NCBI GenBank assembly: GCA_949128115.1
Contig: OX421963.1
Coordinates: forward strand, 81,973,602 to 82,037,601
Direction of reading: 5' to 3'
Length of the DNA stretch: 64,000 nt
From: Anaspis maculata
Taxonomy: Eukaryota > Arthropoda > Insecta > Coleoptera > Scraptiidae
Both the position numbers and the translations under genes were made by a program. Below, in pieces: positions 33,322-45,339 of this stretch. The notes under the pieces were generated by a model. That model was not told where the DNA came from and did not search any database. It saw nothing but the letters and a program-made list of their open reading frames with translations. The number at the start of each line of letters is the position of its first letter. Positions within the stretch are counted from its first letter, which is position 1.

Positions 33322-36300
33322 TCACAGAGACTGGGCACTCAGCTTTTCACCGGAACTTTCCAGAAAATGTCTGTGCAAGTCGTACAGATTGGTGAATAAA
33401 TGCGAAGTGTCCACGTAAGGGTACTTTTCTTTGACTCTGTTCGTGTCCTTGTCGTGAATTAAAATCGCGTTCCATCCGCTGTTCTTGGCGCCCATGTAGT
33501 CGAGCAGGGCGGTGTTTCCCACGTGAAGACATTCTTCCGGCTTCAGTTCTTTCAGCTGCGAGCTCTCCATCGCCTCTCTGAAGATGTCCGGATGGGGCTT
33601 GGCTATGCCGACTTCGTACGAGGTCAGCACGAAATTGAAGTAGTGTGCCATTTTTGTGTTGGTCAGCGTTTTGTGCAGCCTGGGGTCAAAATTCGAGATC
33701 ACTCCCATGGGAATCCCCCGGCTTCTCAGGTACGACAGCAGCCCCATGGCTCCGTAGCTCTGCTGCCAGCAGAGGGACGTTTCGTAGAGGTCGATGAGGT
33801 GCGAAGCTACGGATTCCAGTTTTCGGTCGTCCAGGTTGATTTTCGTGTCCTGGGGAAAGAGAAACAAATCTGTACTGAAAGCGGCAAAAGCTCGTTGTGA
33901 AAACGACAATTTAAAATTGGCGAACAGACAGTACTTATTAGCCCAGCAATGATGGGTTTTCCCGGGGGACAAATCGTGTAGTCTAAAAAATTGGGGGATC
34001 TGTTCAGAATTGCTGCATGCCCTCTACTACATATAGTCCGGATGTTAAGGTATAATACCCTTCACTTTTATAACAAGCAATGCCACTTGGCATACCTATT
34101 GACTAGACCATGTTTGACCGATTAAGATCAGGAGCCAAAGTCGCAAGCAATGCAGGCGTCGTATACAGGGTGTCGTATAGAAAAAAAGTAAAAAATTCGT
34201 ATGTCATTAACCAAACCGGATGGATTCACGTGAATAGGTACATATATTAAAAATATATTACCTATCAAGGAAGAGTCAGTGGTTTTGGAAAATCTTGAGC
34301 GGTTCCTGAAATATTCCGGAAAAACTGAATTTTCTTTTGAATATTCTATTTCTTGGTAAATCAGAGAATTTTCAAGATATCGAAGTGCAACTTGGTAGCT
34401 CTATGGCCAGAACAGTCATGAACCAAAAACGATCAGGAGCCAAATGCAAGGCCTTCTATTTCCAGAAATAAGACAGTGAACTTTTTTTCTTCGCGACCGC
34501 CATCTTGAAACTCCGTTTTACTCTGAAGTTGAAGAAATGACAACCAAATGTGAGATAGTTGACATACCAGTCACCCCATTATGAAAAAGATAGCCTTGAA
34601 GCAAGGCAAGGGTCTCTTCATCGAGAAAACAGTGTTACCCAAGGTTCTCATGGTAATACGCATTTACAGCGCCTGTGATGGCTAATCAGAGATTTAAAAG
34701 TGCAGAGTGAGTTCTTTGTCACAATCCTACATTCATTTTGAGCTGAATTAACAAAATTCATGACGATCGGTCCAAAGGTAAATTTTTGGTGGTTCGCTGA
34801 ACCAAATATGTGGCGATTTCTGGTGAAAAATTCAAAAAAAGTCGAGCAATCATCATCATGTCATCCCTTACTAAGAGAAGGCTATTGCAAAAACTGAAAC
34901 TAATGAACGCTAAAATGTTTTGGGAAAGTCAACCCTATAATCTTGATCCATAAAATGTTGGACACATGCGTCCCTTTGTTAGAGAGGACATGAGAGACTT
35001 GCATGCAGAAGGTTTTTTCCAAGTTCTGAGCCACGTATTATTTTCAGAAAGCTACCAAAATTTTGTCTCTAGATCGATGATGATGAATTTCGGTACCAAA
35101 TCTCAAAATTGATGTAATATTGTTAGTCATTAACTTCTGGTGGGTTTCTGAATGAAATATGTAAATAAGAATTTTGAATTTTTTTCTGCATGCACGCCTT
35201 CCATGTCTTCTCTTTGGCAACCGGACGCATGTGTCCAACATTTATTGGCTCAAGAATATAGGCTTCAATCTCACAAAACATTTCAGCGTTGATTTGTATC
35301 AGCTTTTGCAACAGCCTTCTTTTCGTGTGGGATAACATGATAATGATAGCCCAATTTTTGTTGCATTTCTCACCGAAAAGCGCTACCTATTTTGTTCAAC
35401 AAGCCATCAAGAGTTCATCTTTGGACCCATCATCACGAATTTTGGTAATTCTTAATTCAGCTCAAAATGAATGTAGGATTGTGACAAAGAACTCACTCTG
35501 ATTTTTCAAATCTCTGATTAGCCATCACAGGCGCTGCAAATGCGTATTACCATGAAAACCTTGGGTAACACTGTTTTCTCGTTGGAGAGACCCTCACCTT
35601 GCTTCAGGACTATCTTTTCCATAATGGGGTGACTGGATGTCAACTATCCCACATTCGGTTGTCACTTTTTCAACTGTTGAGTGAAACAGAGATTCAAGAT
35701 GACGCGGCGGTCGCGAAGAAAAAAAAAGTTGACTGTCTTACTTCCGGAAATAGCAAGCCCTGCATTTGGCTCCTGATCATTTTTGATTCATGACAATACT
35801 CGCCATAAACTTACCAAGTTGCACTTCGATATCTTGAAAATTCACTGACTTACCGAGAAATAAAATATCTAGAAGAAAATTCAGTTTTCCGGAATATTTC
35901 AGGAACCGCTCCAAATTTTCCAAAGCTGTTGACTCTTTCTTGATGTGTAATATATTGCGGATATATGTGCCTACTCACGTGAATCCATCTGGTTCGGTTG
36001 ATGATATACGGATTTTTCACTTTTTTTTCTATACGACACCCTGTATACGGCGCCTGCATCACTTACGACTCTGGCTCCTGATCTTAATCGTTCAAAAATG
36101 GTCTCGGCAACAGGTATGCCAAGTGGCATTGCTTGTTATAAAAGTGAAGGGTCCCCCTGAAATTTTGACCTTAGCGTCCGGACTAATAATGTGAATTATC
36201 AGTGATACAAATTCCGGTGGAGGCTTTTGTACAGCGTTATTCAACTCTGAAGTACCAAAACTAGCTCGAGAAACTGGTCAAATCGAGGGTCAAATTCATA

Positions 36301-38928
36301 TTTAGCTTGCATAATGGCCTGAAATATTCTTGATATTTATGCATTTTACGTGAACATTTGTAATTAATAACCAACTGCTACAAAAAGTCTCTACCGGGAT
36401 TTGTCTGAATTTCGTATAGTCTGAATTCTGAACAAATCACATTTTTTTTAGAGCACAAGCATACCTACACGATTCGCCACCCGGTTTGGTTGATTTTTCC
36501 GATAAAATTCCTGGGTTATATAAGGTAGCATACTTCAAGGAGGCCATAAAATAGAATGGAAGGAATGATGAAAATAGGAGAGTTTGATAAATTACAGGAT
36601 TTCTCGATAAACTCCCAATAATGGATTGGAACCTGCATAGGCCTTGTTTGATAATTAAGTCGAGAATCAAGTAAGCACATAAGAAGTGCATGTTCCTGTA
36701 AAATTGCAGAGGCAATATTCAAGACAATATTATACAGGGTGACCCAAACAAAGTTAATGGCATAACACTACCACATACTCACCTCAAATAGTAGGTATGA
36801 AACTCGTTTTGCGAAACTGACTCTTATGAAGTAAGGTATGGCTCTTCAAAGCTGACACAAAACAGGTACTGATGTACTTAAGGCCGTGAAAGTGAATTTA
36901 GCGAGGAATTTAGACAAGAAGACAAGCAAAACTAATTTTATTACCTGCATCGACCGCTACATTAAAATAAGGTTTACCTTTAAAAAGGTCGCGGAGAGTC
37001 AAAAATTTGCAATTTGGTACCGTTCGGTGCGTTCTGACCAACATCCTGAGTTTTCCATCTTAGGCAAGCTGCCGCTCACTCCTCCACATTGAAAGATGGT
37101 GCCGAAGGAGCCAAAAAAGACAAAACTGTACTAGATTGCAAATTTTCGACTCCCCGCTACCTTTTGCAAGGTATGACCTATACCCATTACCCGGACTATA
37201 GGCAACAAACAGAGAAACAATAAAAATATGTACCTTGTTTATTTTTGTCCTTCAATATTCCTTATGTCCACTAAACCCTCAGAATCATCCTCCGACATTT
37301 ATGAAATGAAAATATCGTCAGATCAAAAATTACCTTGACCAAAGGTGGTCTTAGAATAGAAAAACAGCCGTTTGCACATGCTAAAAAGGCGTCAGCAACA
37401 GCAGCGTTCTCATCTTTGACCAAGACAATTTTTTATTTCGCTGTAGGTATAAAAATGAGCAAGTTAGTGTCAAACAGGAAGACAATTGACGGTTGGCGCC
37501 CAAAAACGTGACAGATTCGAAAAAAAATTATTGACATTTCAGGGTTTGCAAGACATAGGTACAGTCAAGAGCACGGAATTTTTTACACCTGTTATTACTG
37601 TCATTCAAAAAATCCGGGATCTACTTACGTTGAATTGCTTCTCCGGAGGTGTAGGTGGGAATGTTATCCATTACAAGCAGGTAAAAGAGTTTTGTCACTT
37701 TTGTCTGATAATGCATGAACTTCCCATTGTGTCTCCAAAGTAACAAACTCGATTCCTATTTATTGCTACCGGTTTCGCAAACCAGACGTTTGCATCATCA
37801 GGCTAAAGTATAGATCCCAAATTTTTCAACGGCAGGTGTACGAAATTCCTTGCTCTGGACTGTACCAGTTTTGCAAAAGTCGCTTGAAATAGTATTTTAT
37901 ATCCCAGTATAGTCGTAAAAGTGTTCTCTTTAGTCCGAAATCTGTCTTTCGAATCAGATAAGGCTTGAAGATGAACTTCAAGTTAAGGTACCACACAAGG
38001 TTTTTATTAGGTGAATATCTCAGGAACTTAAAAAAATATCAACTAGCGAGTGACAAAAAAGTTACAACTAGCGGCCAAAAAATGCCCGAAAAAAATGGGC
38101 TGTTGAAAAAATATGACATATGCTTACAAAAGAATGAGACTTCACGTCGTGTAAAAAGTCGATATTTGATGTTGTTAATAATGATATAAGCTGCATTCTT
38201 TTTGCCATTAATCTCAGATACTCTCACCTCAGTTGATAGTGGTGTCTCACTCGTTCCTTTGCAATTTGTCGCTTTTTTCTCTCTCTAATGTAGATGAGGT
38301 GAAGTGAGATTGTGGTAAAAAGAAAGCGCCTAAGAGGAATATCGTTGAATTGAGGCATTTCTCAATAGCTCAGTGTCGAAACCCAAAACAATAATTTTCT
38401 TCCAAGCTGAGATAGATAATCAATTCAAGTGCCATCAATTTAAATTACTACTGGAGCAATGCTCCCATATCGCCTATTTATCATTTAGGTAGGTATCTCG
38501 TCTGATCTGTGCTCGTCTGTAAAAACAAGGATGTCAATGTCACAATAGTTCCTATCATCAATAAACAAAGGCTTTTTCAGAAATTCAATGAAGATTATTT
38601 TGAAGATCCGGGTTTTACAAAATGGCACTTGGACCTAGTTTTCGAAACAAACCATTTGCGAAAAACCTCGTTATACCTTGAAGGTCCCCCTGACGATCAT
38701 CTTCCACCAGTTCTCCCATCCCAGTCCCGATTGCCGTCCGAAATTGGGATGCTCGGTGTTCATCTTGTGCCAATGGGCCTTGAAATTGGTGCTCAGCGAG
38801 TTCGAATCGCACAGGATGCCGTACATGGCGCCCACTTCGCCGTACTGCTTCCCGGGGGAAGATCTGAACTTCAGGAGGGTGTCAGTCACGTCGAAGGTGA
38901 TCAGTCTCAGCCGCGAAATGTTCATCAT
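33322..38928 (-). CDS. HDHD3-like HAD-family hydrolase gene, two coding exons
   Basis: Exon 1, 38928-38677 (84 aa), ends TTCAAG|GTATAA. Exon 2, 33849-33322, opens after CTTTCCCCAG (175 aa plus stop). The join is phase 0, giving about 259 residues; human HDHD3 is 251. HAD motif I is FDVTDTLLKF, motif II SNFDPRLH, the lysine motif VGIAKPHPDIF, motif IV ECLHVGNTALLDYMGAKNSG. The acceptor Asp two residues after the nucleophile is Thr, as vertebrate HDHD3 has Lys, and motif IV reads GN where active HADs usually have GD. Phosphatase activity is therefore doubtful; substrate unknown. MM at the start leaves two possible initiators. The 4.8 kb intron carries a 2.15 kb foldback. The plus-strand frames 38509-39096 and 33523-33900 are antisense shadows. 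Confidence 0.85.
34034..36185. mobile_element. Foldback element, 2.15 kb, in the HDHD3-like intron
   Basis: The ends TAGTCCGGATGTTAAGGT and ACCTTAGCGTCCGGACTA are inverted, and TA sits at each edge. The arms pair for about 1 kb to a centre near 35109. Matching landmarks are ATGCCACTTGGCATACCT, TACAGGGTGTCGTATAGAAA, GTTACCCAAGGTTCTCATGG and GGACACATGCGTCC. No protein. If spliced introns are processed normally it is removed from mRNA, but the primary transcript would hold a kilobase hairpin. Confidence 0.85.
36186..38676. other. Intron sequence of the HDHD3-like gene
   Basis: No coding sequence recognised. A single TACAGGGTGACCCAAAC end lies near 36732 without an obvious partner. Near 37767-37800, CCGGTTTCGCAAACCAGACG followed by TTTGCATCATCAGGC looks like an interspersed repeat motif. 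Confidence 0.4.
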
Positions 38929-39337
38929 TTTGAGCTGTTACGAGGTGTCGGAAGTAAAGTTGGAACCGGAGTGCTGGTCGCACATGAACGACCCGAAATC
39001 GGAATCAGAATAATTATCACCAGACTGACATCGGACGTGAACACTGAACGACTGCCAGGCGTCAAACACACTGCCCGAGTTTTTGTCGGGGAGTAATCGC
39101 AGGTTTTGTGGCTGTCGCCGTCTGAGTCTGGCTCTCATTGATCCGCCAGCTGGGGGAGCTCAAGGGCAAAGTCGATTTTGTAGTAATAGCGTAATGCGTC
39201 AGGACCGGAGTTGGGTTTTTTGTCGGGCTCGTTGCACTAATAGTGTCAATTTGACGTCTTTCTCTTGAAACAAAAATGCGCACTAGACTGCTATGATGAT
39301 AAGTATAAACTACAGACCAATGGAAGAGCTTGCATAT

Positions 39338-41521
39338 TAGTGCAGTAAAGATAGTCAAAGAAGACCCCAAACCTTGAAAAAATTAATTCATAAAATTTTA
39401 TAGCAGATATCGATTCAGAATTTCATCCTCCACCACATACTCAAAATCCTCGGAAATCCCAGTTGAGCATTCTTCTTGCGGCGCTGTCAAAGTATATCAT
39501 GTTTGCTGCAACTAGTCCGAAAATTGTATTCTAGTTTTTGTCACACTAGAGCTACATTGTTGGCTCAGAGCTGTTGATATACACTGCAAGGCATGACCAA
39601 ACCTTGGTTTGAACTGCTAACTCGTATTTCCCCAAAAAAAAACACGGAAGTCGCTTTAATTCCCAATTAACAGTGCTAATTAGAGATAATCCGAGGGTTA
39701 ATGATCAAGTTAATTAAAATCTGTTTGATTTGTGATAGAGGCATGAAATTTTGTATGAGTGGTCTCCATGGTCTTCTTTTCAAATGTAAACACGACGACT
39801 CGACATATTTTGGTTATGGGGGCCCAAGGACCCCCTCCAAAATTTGAAGTTGCAGGAACTCCTTCAAACCACCGGTAAATATCGTCACACATTTCAAAAA
39901 GTAATAATTTCACTCTACACCGAATCTTGACAAGAGACACAACAGTTGTCGACATGTAAGCATTGTTCTTCGGGTTAAAAAAAAATCTCTTCGGAGTGTC
40001 AAAAAAACCACAGTTTTTAATGATTTTCCCATCTAAGAAAATGTGAATTGATCTGCTGTGTATCATTATTCACTAATTTGTATTTTCCGAAGCTATTCAT
40101 GAAGTCTGTTTTTTGATACTGTCATTCTAGGAATGACACCCCCCGAAGGAATAAGCCAATTTGAGTGTGAAGTTCAACAGCGTTTTTTCATTGTTCCCAA
40201 TCAATATGATTGACAATTTATGAATACATGGATAGCTGAAACTGTTCTGTAACTTAATTCCTTTTGACTCCACGCGGAACCAAGCGCAAAGCCTAGGAAA
40301 AAATGTTTTTTACGTCGCCCACCATCATAAAATTAGTGCCCCTAGGGTGTGTTGAAAATAGTTATATATCGTGTATTAACTCGATCTCAAAGCTTTGAAG
40401 TATTTCACGCCTCAATCTTAGTTCTTTGTGCCTTCCACTTGACAACTGCAGATCGTATTGACGTTTGTCTATACTCATTAGTCTGTAGTCATCAACAGTT
40501 TGCTGTTGTTTCGCCAAAGTAGCATGAAATTTGGTGCAGTTCTAACAGTGACAGGTGGCGGTTGAAAAAATTTCTTTCAGGGCCTTCGCGCATCACTTCT
40601 AATTTAGTTATACTCATTGAAATTATGAAACAGTTGAAGCTATCCACCCAATAATGAATTGTCATCATATTGATTGGGAAAATGAGAAAAAACGCTGCTG
40701 AACTGAGCATTTGAATTGGCTGGGTTCATTTGGGATTCTTGCTTCTAAGATGTCAATATCAAGAAATTGACTTCATCAACGGCTTCGGCAGATACGAATT
40801 AGTGGATAACGATATGCGGAAGATGAATTTATTCTTCTATTACATGAAAAAATTATAAAAACCTGATTTTTTTTTTGACATTCCGAAGAATTTTTTTTTC
40901 ATTATGAAGAACAGTGCGTACATGGTGACAACTGGTCTGCCTCTTGTTGAGATTTAACGTAGAGTCAAATGATAACTTTTTGAGATGCGTGACGATTATT
41001 AATGGTGATTTGTATGAGTATCTGCAACTTCAATTTTCAAGGGGGCTCCTAAGCCCCCCTAACCAAAATATGGCAAGGCGTTATGCCTATATTTGACCAT
41101 GAAGACCACTCATACCAAATTGTATGCCTTTATCACAAAAAGAACAGATTTTATTAAATTTGGTCACTAATCCCCGAACTACACTTAATTACCACTGGTA
41201 ATTGCAGATTAAGCAAGTTACGTGTTTTCTTCTGCGGAAAATAGGATGTCAACGGTTCAGATGACGTTCTGGTCATGCCTTGGAGTATATACCAACAGCT
41301 CTGAGCTAACAATATAGCTCTAATGTGACAAAAGCGAGGATACAATTTTTGGACTTGCTGCAGCAAACATGATATACTTTGAGAGCGCCGCAAGAAAAAT
41401 GCTCAAGTGGGATTTCCGGGGATTTTGAGTCCATGGTAGAGGATGAAATTCTGAATTGATAACAGCTTCAAAATTTCATGAAATAATTATTTCAACCTCA
41501 AAACCTATCTTTACTGCACTA
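39338..41521. mobile_element. Foldback element, 2.18 kb, upstream of the HDHD3-like gene
   Basis: TAGTGCAGTAAAGATAG and its inverse form the ends. The arms pair through GGAAATCCCAGTTGAGCATT (inverse AATGCTCAAGTGGGATTTCC), AAAGTATATCATGTTTGCTG and the GGGGGCCC/CCAAAATATG region to a centre near 40429. TA at each edge. It begins about 410 bp upstream of the gene start codon, so it could lie in or next to the promoter. Frames at 39710 and 40492 are arm translations. Confidence 0.85.
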
Positions 41522-42300
41522 TATGGCGAGTTTTCATGGTGACGGAAAAAGAAACAATAATTTTTTGCTGACAAAATTAACGCACCATCAAATTTTTCAC
41601 CCAAGTTTGGAGTCAAATTTTTCCAGAACAATTTATTCGATTTGAACAATTTTTTTTATGGACTGTAGGATGATTCTGACTGCTTGAAAATTTTCAAAAA
41701 ACATCAATTTTGGTCATATACCCGGTGTAACATTGATGTGGTGTTTTTTCCCGTATTTTTGAGACTCCTTGTGAAGAGCACCGGCAACAAAGCTACAATG
41801 TATAGCCAACTCCAACTGGAGGTACCTCAATCTTCCGGAATTCTTCCCTTAACGACGTCCTCTGTTTTATTTGAAATTGTATAATTCCGATATTCAGAGG
41901 AGATAGTTTTTCCCAACAAAACAGGTTTTCTTCATTCTTGAAGGTGGCTGAGGAAGTTTGTTGAAAACGTTCATTATAGCCTTCAAGAGGCTGTGGGTTC
42001 ACAATCGATCAGCTAAGATGATTTTCCGATGTTTTTGTTTACGTTAACGTCAAGGGAACTCTAAGAAAATCTGGGATAATAATCGATAGATCACGAAAAT
42101 CATCAAAACAAAGAATCTGTTGAAGGGGTGGGGGAGAGCTTTTTCACAGTAGGGAATATCCGGTGCACCTTCTCAGGGCTATAGCAAAGGTTCTGGAGAT
42201 ACTTCTCCCCTAGAAAGGTGCTTAGATATTAACAGAAGAGATATTTTATTTTTTAAAAAAATTCTGTATCTTCTTGAAATTGGGATTACAGTTTGAAAAA
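41522..42300. other. No gene recognised
   Basis: Between a foldback and satellite copy B. Two opposite frames near 41793-41884 overlap each other and have no domain. Confidence 0.4.
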
Positions 42301-44364
42301 AAAACAAGTGAGTATGCCTTCACGTGCGTGAGTCTCAGTAGCGCATTTTCTCAAAGAGGCATATTGTGAACGTAAAGAAAGGTTGAAGGAGAAACACCAT
42401 TCCTTGCCCACTTTCTTCATTCGAAACTCATTGTGATATTTTGTTATCAGAATGGGGTACTTGCCAATGAAATAGATTTGAATGAAAATTCTTTCACTCA
42501 TTGATATATTTTTTTGTTCGAGGGCGGGAGCTGAGAGCGGCGACTAATCAACAGTAGTCTATTCTTTCCCATTTTTAGTCGGCTAACCATATAGCGGAAG
42601 AATTAGATCGCTATGTCTTCGGGTTTATGTTTTCCATTTATCTCTTACTTTGAGGGCAGCGTGTGGGGGTGGCAGCCTTCGGCAAAGTAACTGTTGCACA
42701 GTTTGAGCTAGGAGTTTCTAAATGTTTAAGGAAATATGACAATCAGTGAAAATTATGAAAGTTGCATTTTTTTTTGTTTGGGGGCGGGAGCTGGAGGCGG
42801 CGACTAATCAAAAGTGGCCTATCTCTTCCCATTTTCAGTCAGCTATCTATATAGCGGAACAATTAGATCGCTATGTTTTCAGGGTTATGTTTTACATCTA
42901 TCTCTTACTTTGGGACGGCGTGTGGGAGCGGCAGAGTTTGGCAAAGAAATGCTTCCACAGTTTGAGTTGGGAGTTTCTGAATGTTTGAGGTAACATTAAA
43001 ATGTAAATCAGTGAAAATTTTTGAAAATTGCACTTTTTTCTTTTGGGGTGGAAGTTGGAGACGGCGCGATGTCAAAGCTATTTAGTTAGCTTTGTTATCT
43101 TTTAGCTATTTAGTTAGCTATCCATATAGCGAAAGAATTAGATCGTTATGTCTTTGGGTTTATGTTTTTCATTCATCTCTCTCTTTGAGGACATCGTGTG
43201 GGGGCGGCAGCATTCGGCAAAATAACTGTTGCACAGCTTGAGTTGGGAGTTTCTAAATGAAAGGGAAATATGACAATCAGTGAAAATTGTGATAAATGCA
43301 TTTTTTTGTTTGGAGGCGGCAGCTGGAGGCGGCGGCTAATTAAAAGTGGCCTATCTTTTTCCAATTTCAGTCAGCTATCAATATAGTGAAAAAATTAGAT
43401 CGCTATGTCTTCAGGTTCATGTTTTACATTTATCTCTCACTTTGGGGGCGGCGTGTGGGAGCGGCAGAGTTTGGCAAAGAAATTCTTGCACAGTTTGAGT
43501 CAAGAGTTTTTGAATGTTCGACGTAAGATTATCAGCTAAATCAGTGAAAATTGTTGAAAGTTGCACTTTTTTCTTTTGGGGGCGGAAGCTGGAGGCGGCG
43601 CCATATCAAAAGTAGCCTATCCTTTTCCATTTTTAGTCAGCTATCCATATAGCGAAAAACTTAGATCGCTATGTCTTCGGGTTCATGTTTTTCATTTATC
43701 TCTTACTTTGGGGGCGGCGTGTGGGAACGGCGTGTGGGAGCGGCAGCGTTCGGCTGAGCAAATGTTGCACAATTTGAGTTGGCAGTTGCTAAATGTTCAA
43801 GGGAACATCTCAATCAGTAACATTTGTGAAAGTTGCACTTTTTATCGTTTGGGGGCGGAATCTGGGGGCGGCGACTAACCAAAGGTAGCCTATCCTTTCC
43901 CATTTTTAGTCAGCTATTTATTTACCGAAAGAATCAGATCGCTATGTCTTCGGGTTTATGTTTTTTATTTTAAAGTGATTGGGGGCGGTTTTTCGCACTT
44001 TTTTCATGTCGGCGGCGCATATTGGAGACGGAATGTTTCTTGGCTCACGTTTATAAGTGGCAACTATGTATTATACAAAAAATGAGAACACCAGAGCATC
44101 AGGTCTGGTAGAAAGTGCAATATTATGTTATTTCAAGTTTATCGGGGGCGGTTTTCTCTATGTTGGCGGCGCAATATAGACATCCAATATAGCCTAGCCC
44201 TCCTTTGGGAGTGGCAGCTATGTAACTGCGAAAAAATTAGAAAGCTAGGTCGTCTAGTTTGGGAGGAGTTCGAGGAACGGACGGACGGACGGACGGACGG
44301 ACGGACGGACGGACAAAGCGGTTGCAATAGCGATTTTCATCAAGATGGAAAATGCGCTAAAAAC
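42301..44364 (-). mobile_element. 2.06 kb satellite-bearing Helentron-like element, copy B
   Basis: Inverted copy of 26400-28585: it starts with AAAACAAGTGAGTATGCC and CACGTGCGTGAG, and ends with GGAAAATGCGCTAAAAAC. It includes the (GGAC)n run at 44278-44314 and about six ~262 bp units (anchors near 42610, 42860, 43130, 43400, 43665 and 43935). Several small indels separate A and B; for example, one unit near 43080 carries a short local TTAGCTATTTAGTTAGCT duplication. Confidence 0.65.
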
Positions 44365-45339
44365 GTTGAGGGAAGATGGAAGTATCTACAGCTGGCCATG
44401 AAGCTCCAACTTTCTGCTGTTTTCGGTGCTCTCCGCACAGGGGGTCTCAAAGATACTGGAGAAAACATCATCTAAGTGTCACGCCCGGTATAATTATAGC
44501 AACAATTGATATTCTTTCAAAAATTTGTTTGCTAGTCATCCAATCATCCTATAATTCAGAAGGAAAATCATGCAAATCGGATAAGTCGTTCTCGAATATT
44601 TTGACTTCAAACTTCGTTAATTTTGTCCGCCAGTGTACCTATCAGATAATAGCTGCAACATCTGAAAAAACTCGTACCAGTAATTATTAAACTCATAATA
44701 ATTGAACTCACGGTCTCACGCTTGTTGAATCAAACGAAAATGCAAGTTTGCGGCATATTTACCACGTTGAGCGCCCACAATCAGACATTGCCGAAAACAT
44801 GGCGGTGAATGGGACCGCTTTAGTTTTTGGGGTGAGTAAGAACTCACGGTTCCTTTACTCTCAGCTCAAGTTTGACTTGGAGTCAAGCAATTCATGTTTC
44901 AGTTCTGGATAATAATTCACCGGTGCCATTTTTTCTCGCTTTCCTTGGGCTAGACCCCTTGCCTGAATTTTTCTCCACGGCGCGGCGTCATCACGTGGCG
45001 ATATTAGTAAGAAGTCGGTTCGGCAGCTTTGAAAGAATCAATCTTCAGATTATCAGTGTCAGACCTACATAACCTTCACTGCGTGGAACCACCTGTGTGT
45101 CTCAGGGATACTAACGTAACTGACATTTTTCATATCTTGCTGTGTGGCGAATACGGGTGAAACGGATAATGGGCATTATTTGAGCTTGGCATGCGCTGAT
45201 TGGACTCTAGAATCCTGTCAATACTTCCGGGATAAAATACATACCGGGTGATCATTTGAAAACTATCCACCTGCAATAACTCCCGATTCAAGTGAATATT
45301 TCTTCGAGCCAAAAGAGATCGATCTTCATATCGAGGGGG
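44365..45339. other. No gene recognised
   Basis: Ordinary AT-rich sequence. A TACCGGGTGATCA motif near 45241 resembles the end of the foldback at 45668 but has no partner. Confidence 0.4.

Noticed and set aside
33523..33900. 125-codon plus-strand frame
   Set aside because: Antisense shadow of exon 2 of the HDHD3-like gene.
38509..39096. 195-codon plus-strand frame
   Set aside because: Antisense to exon 1 of the HDHD3-like gene and its 5' flank; the long frame mirrors coding bias on the other strand.
44125..44475. Gene with conserved ARLYWMSILRRQ-type peptide shared with 26394-26621
   Set aside because: Both copies lie in the inverted satellite-bearing element and the frame runs through a (GGAC)n microsatellite; conservation is due to recent duplication.
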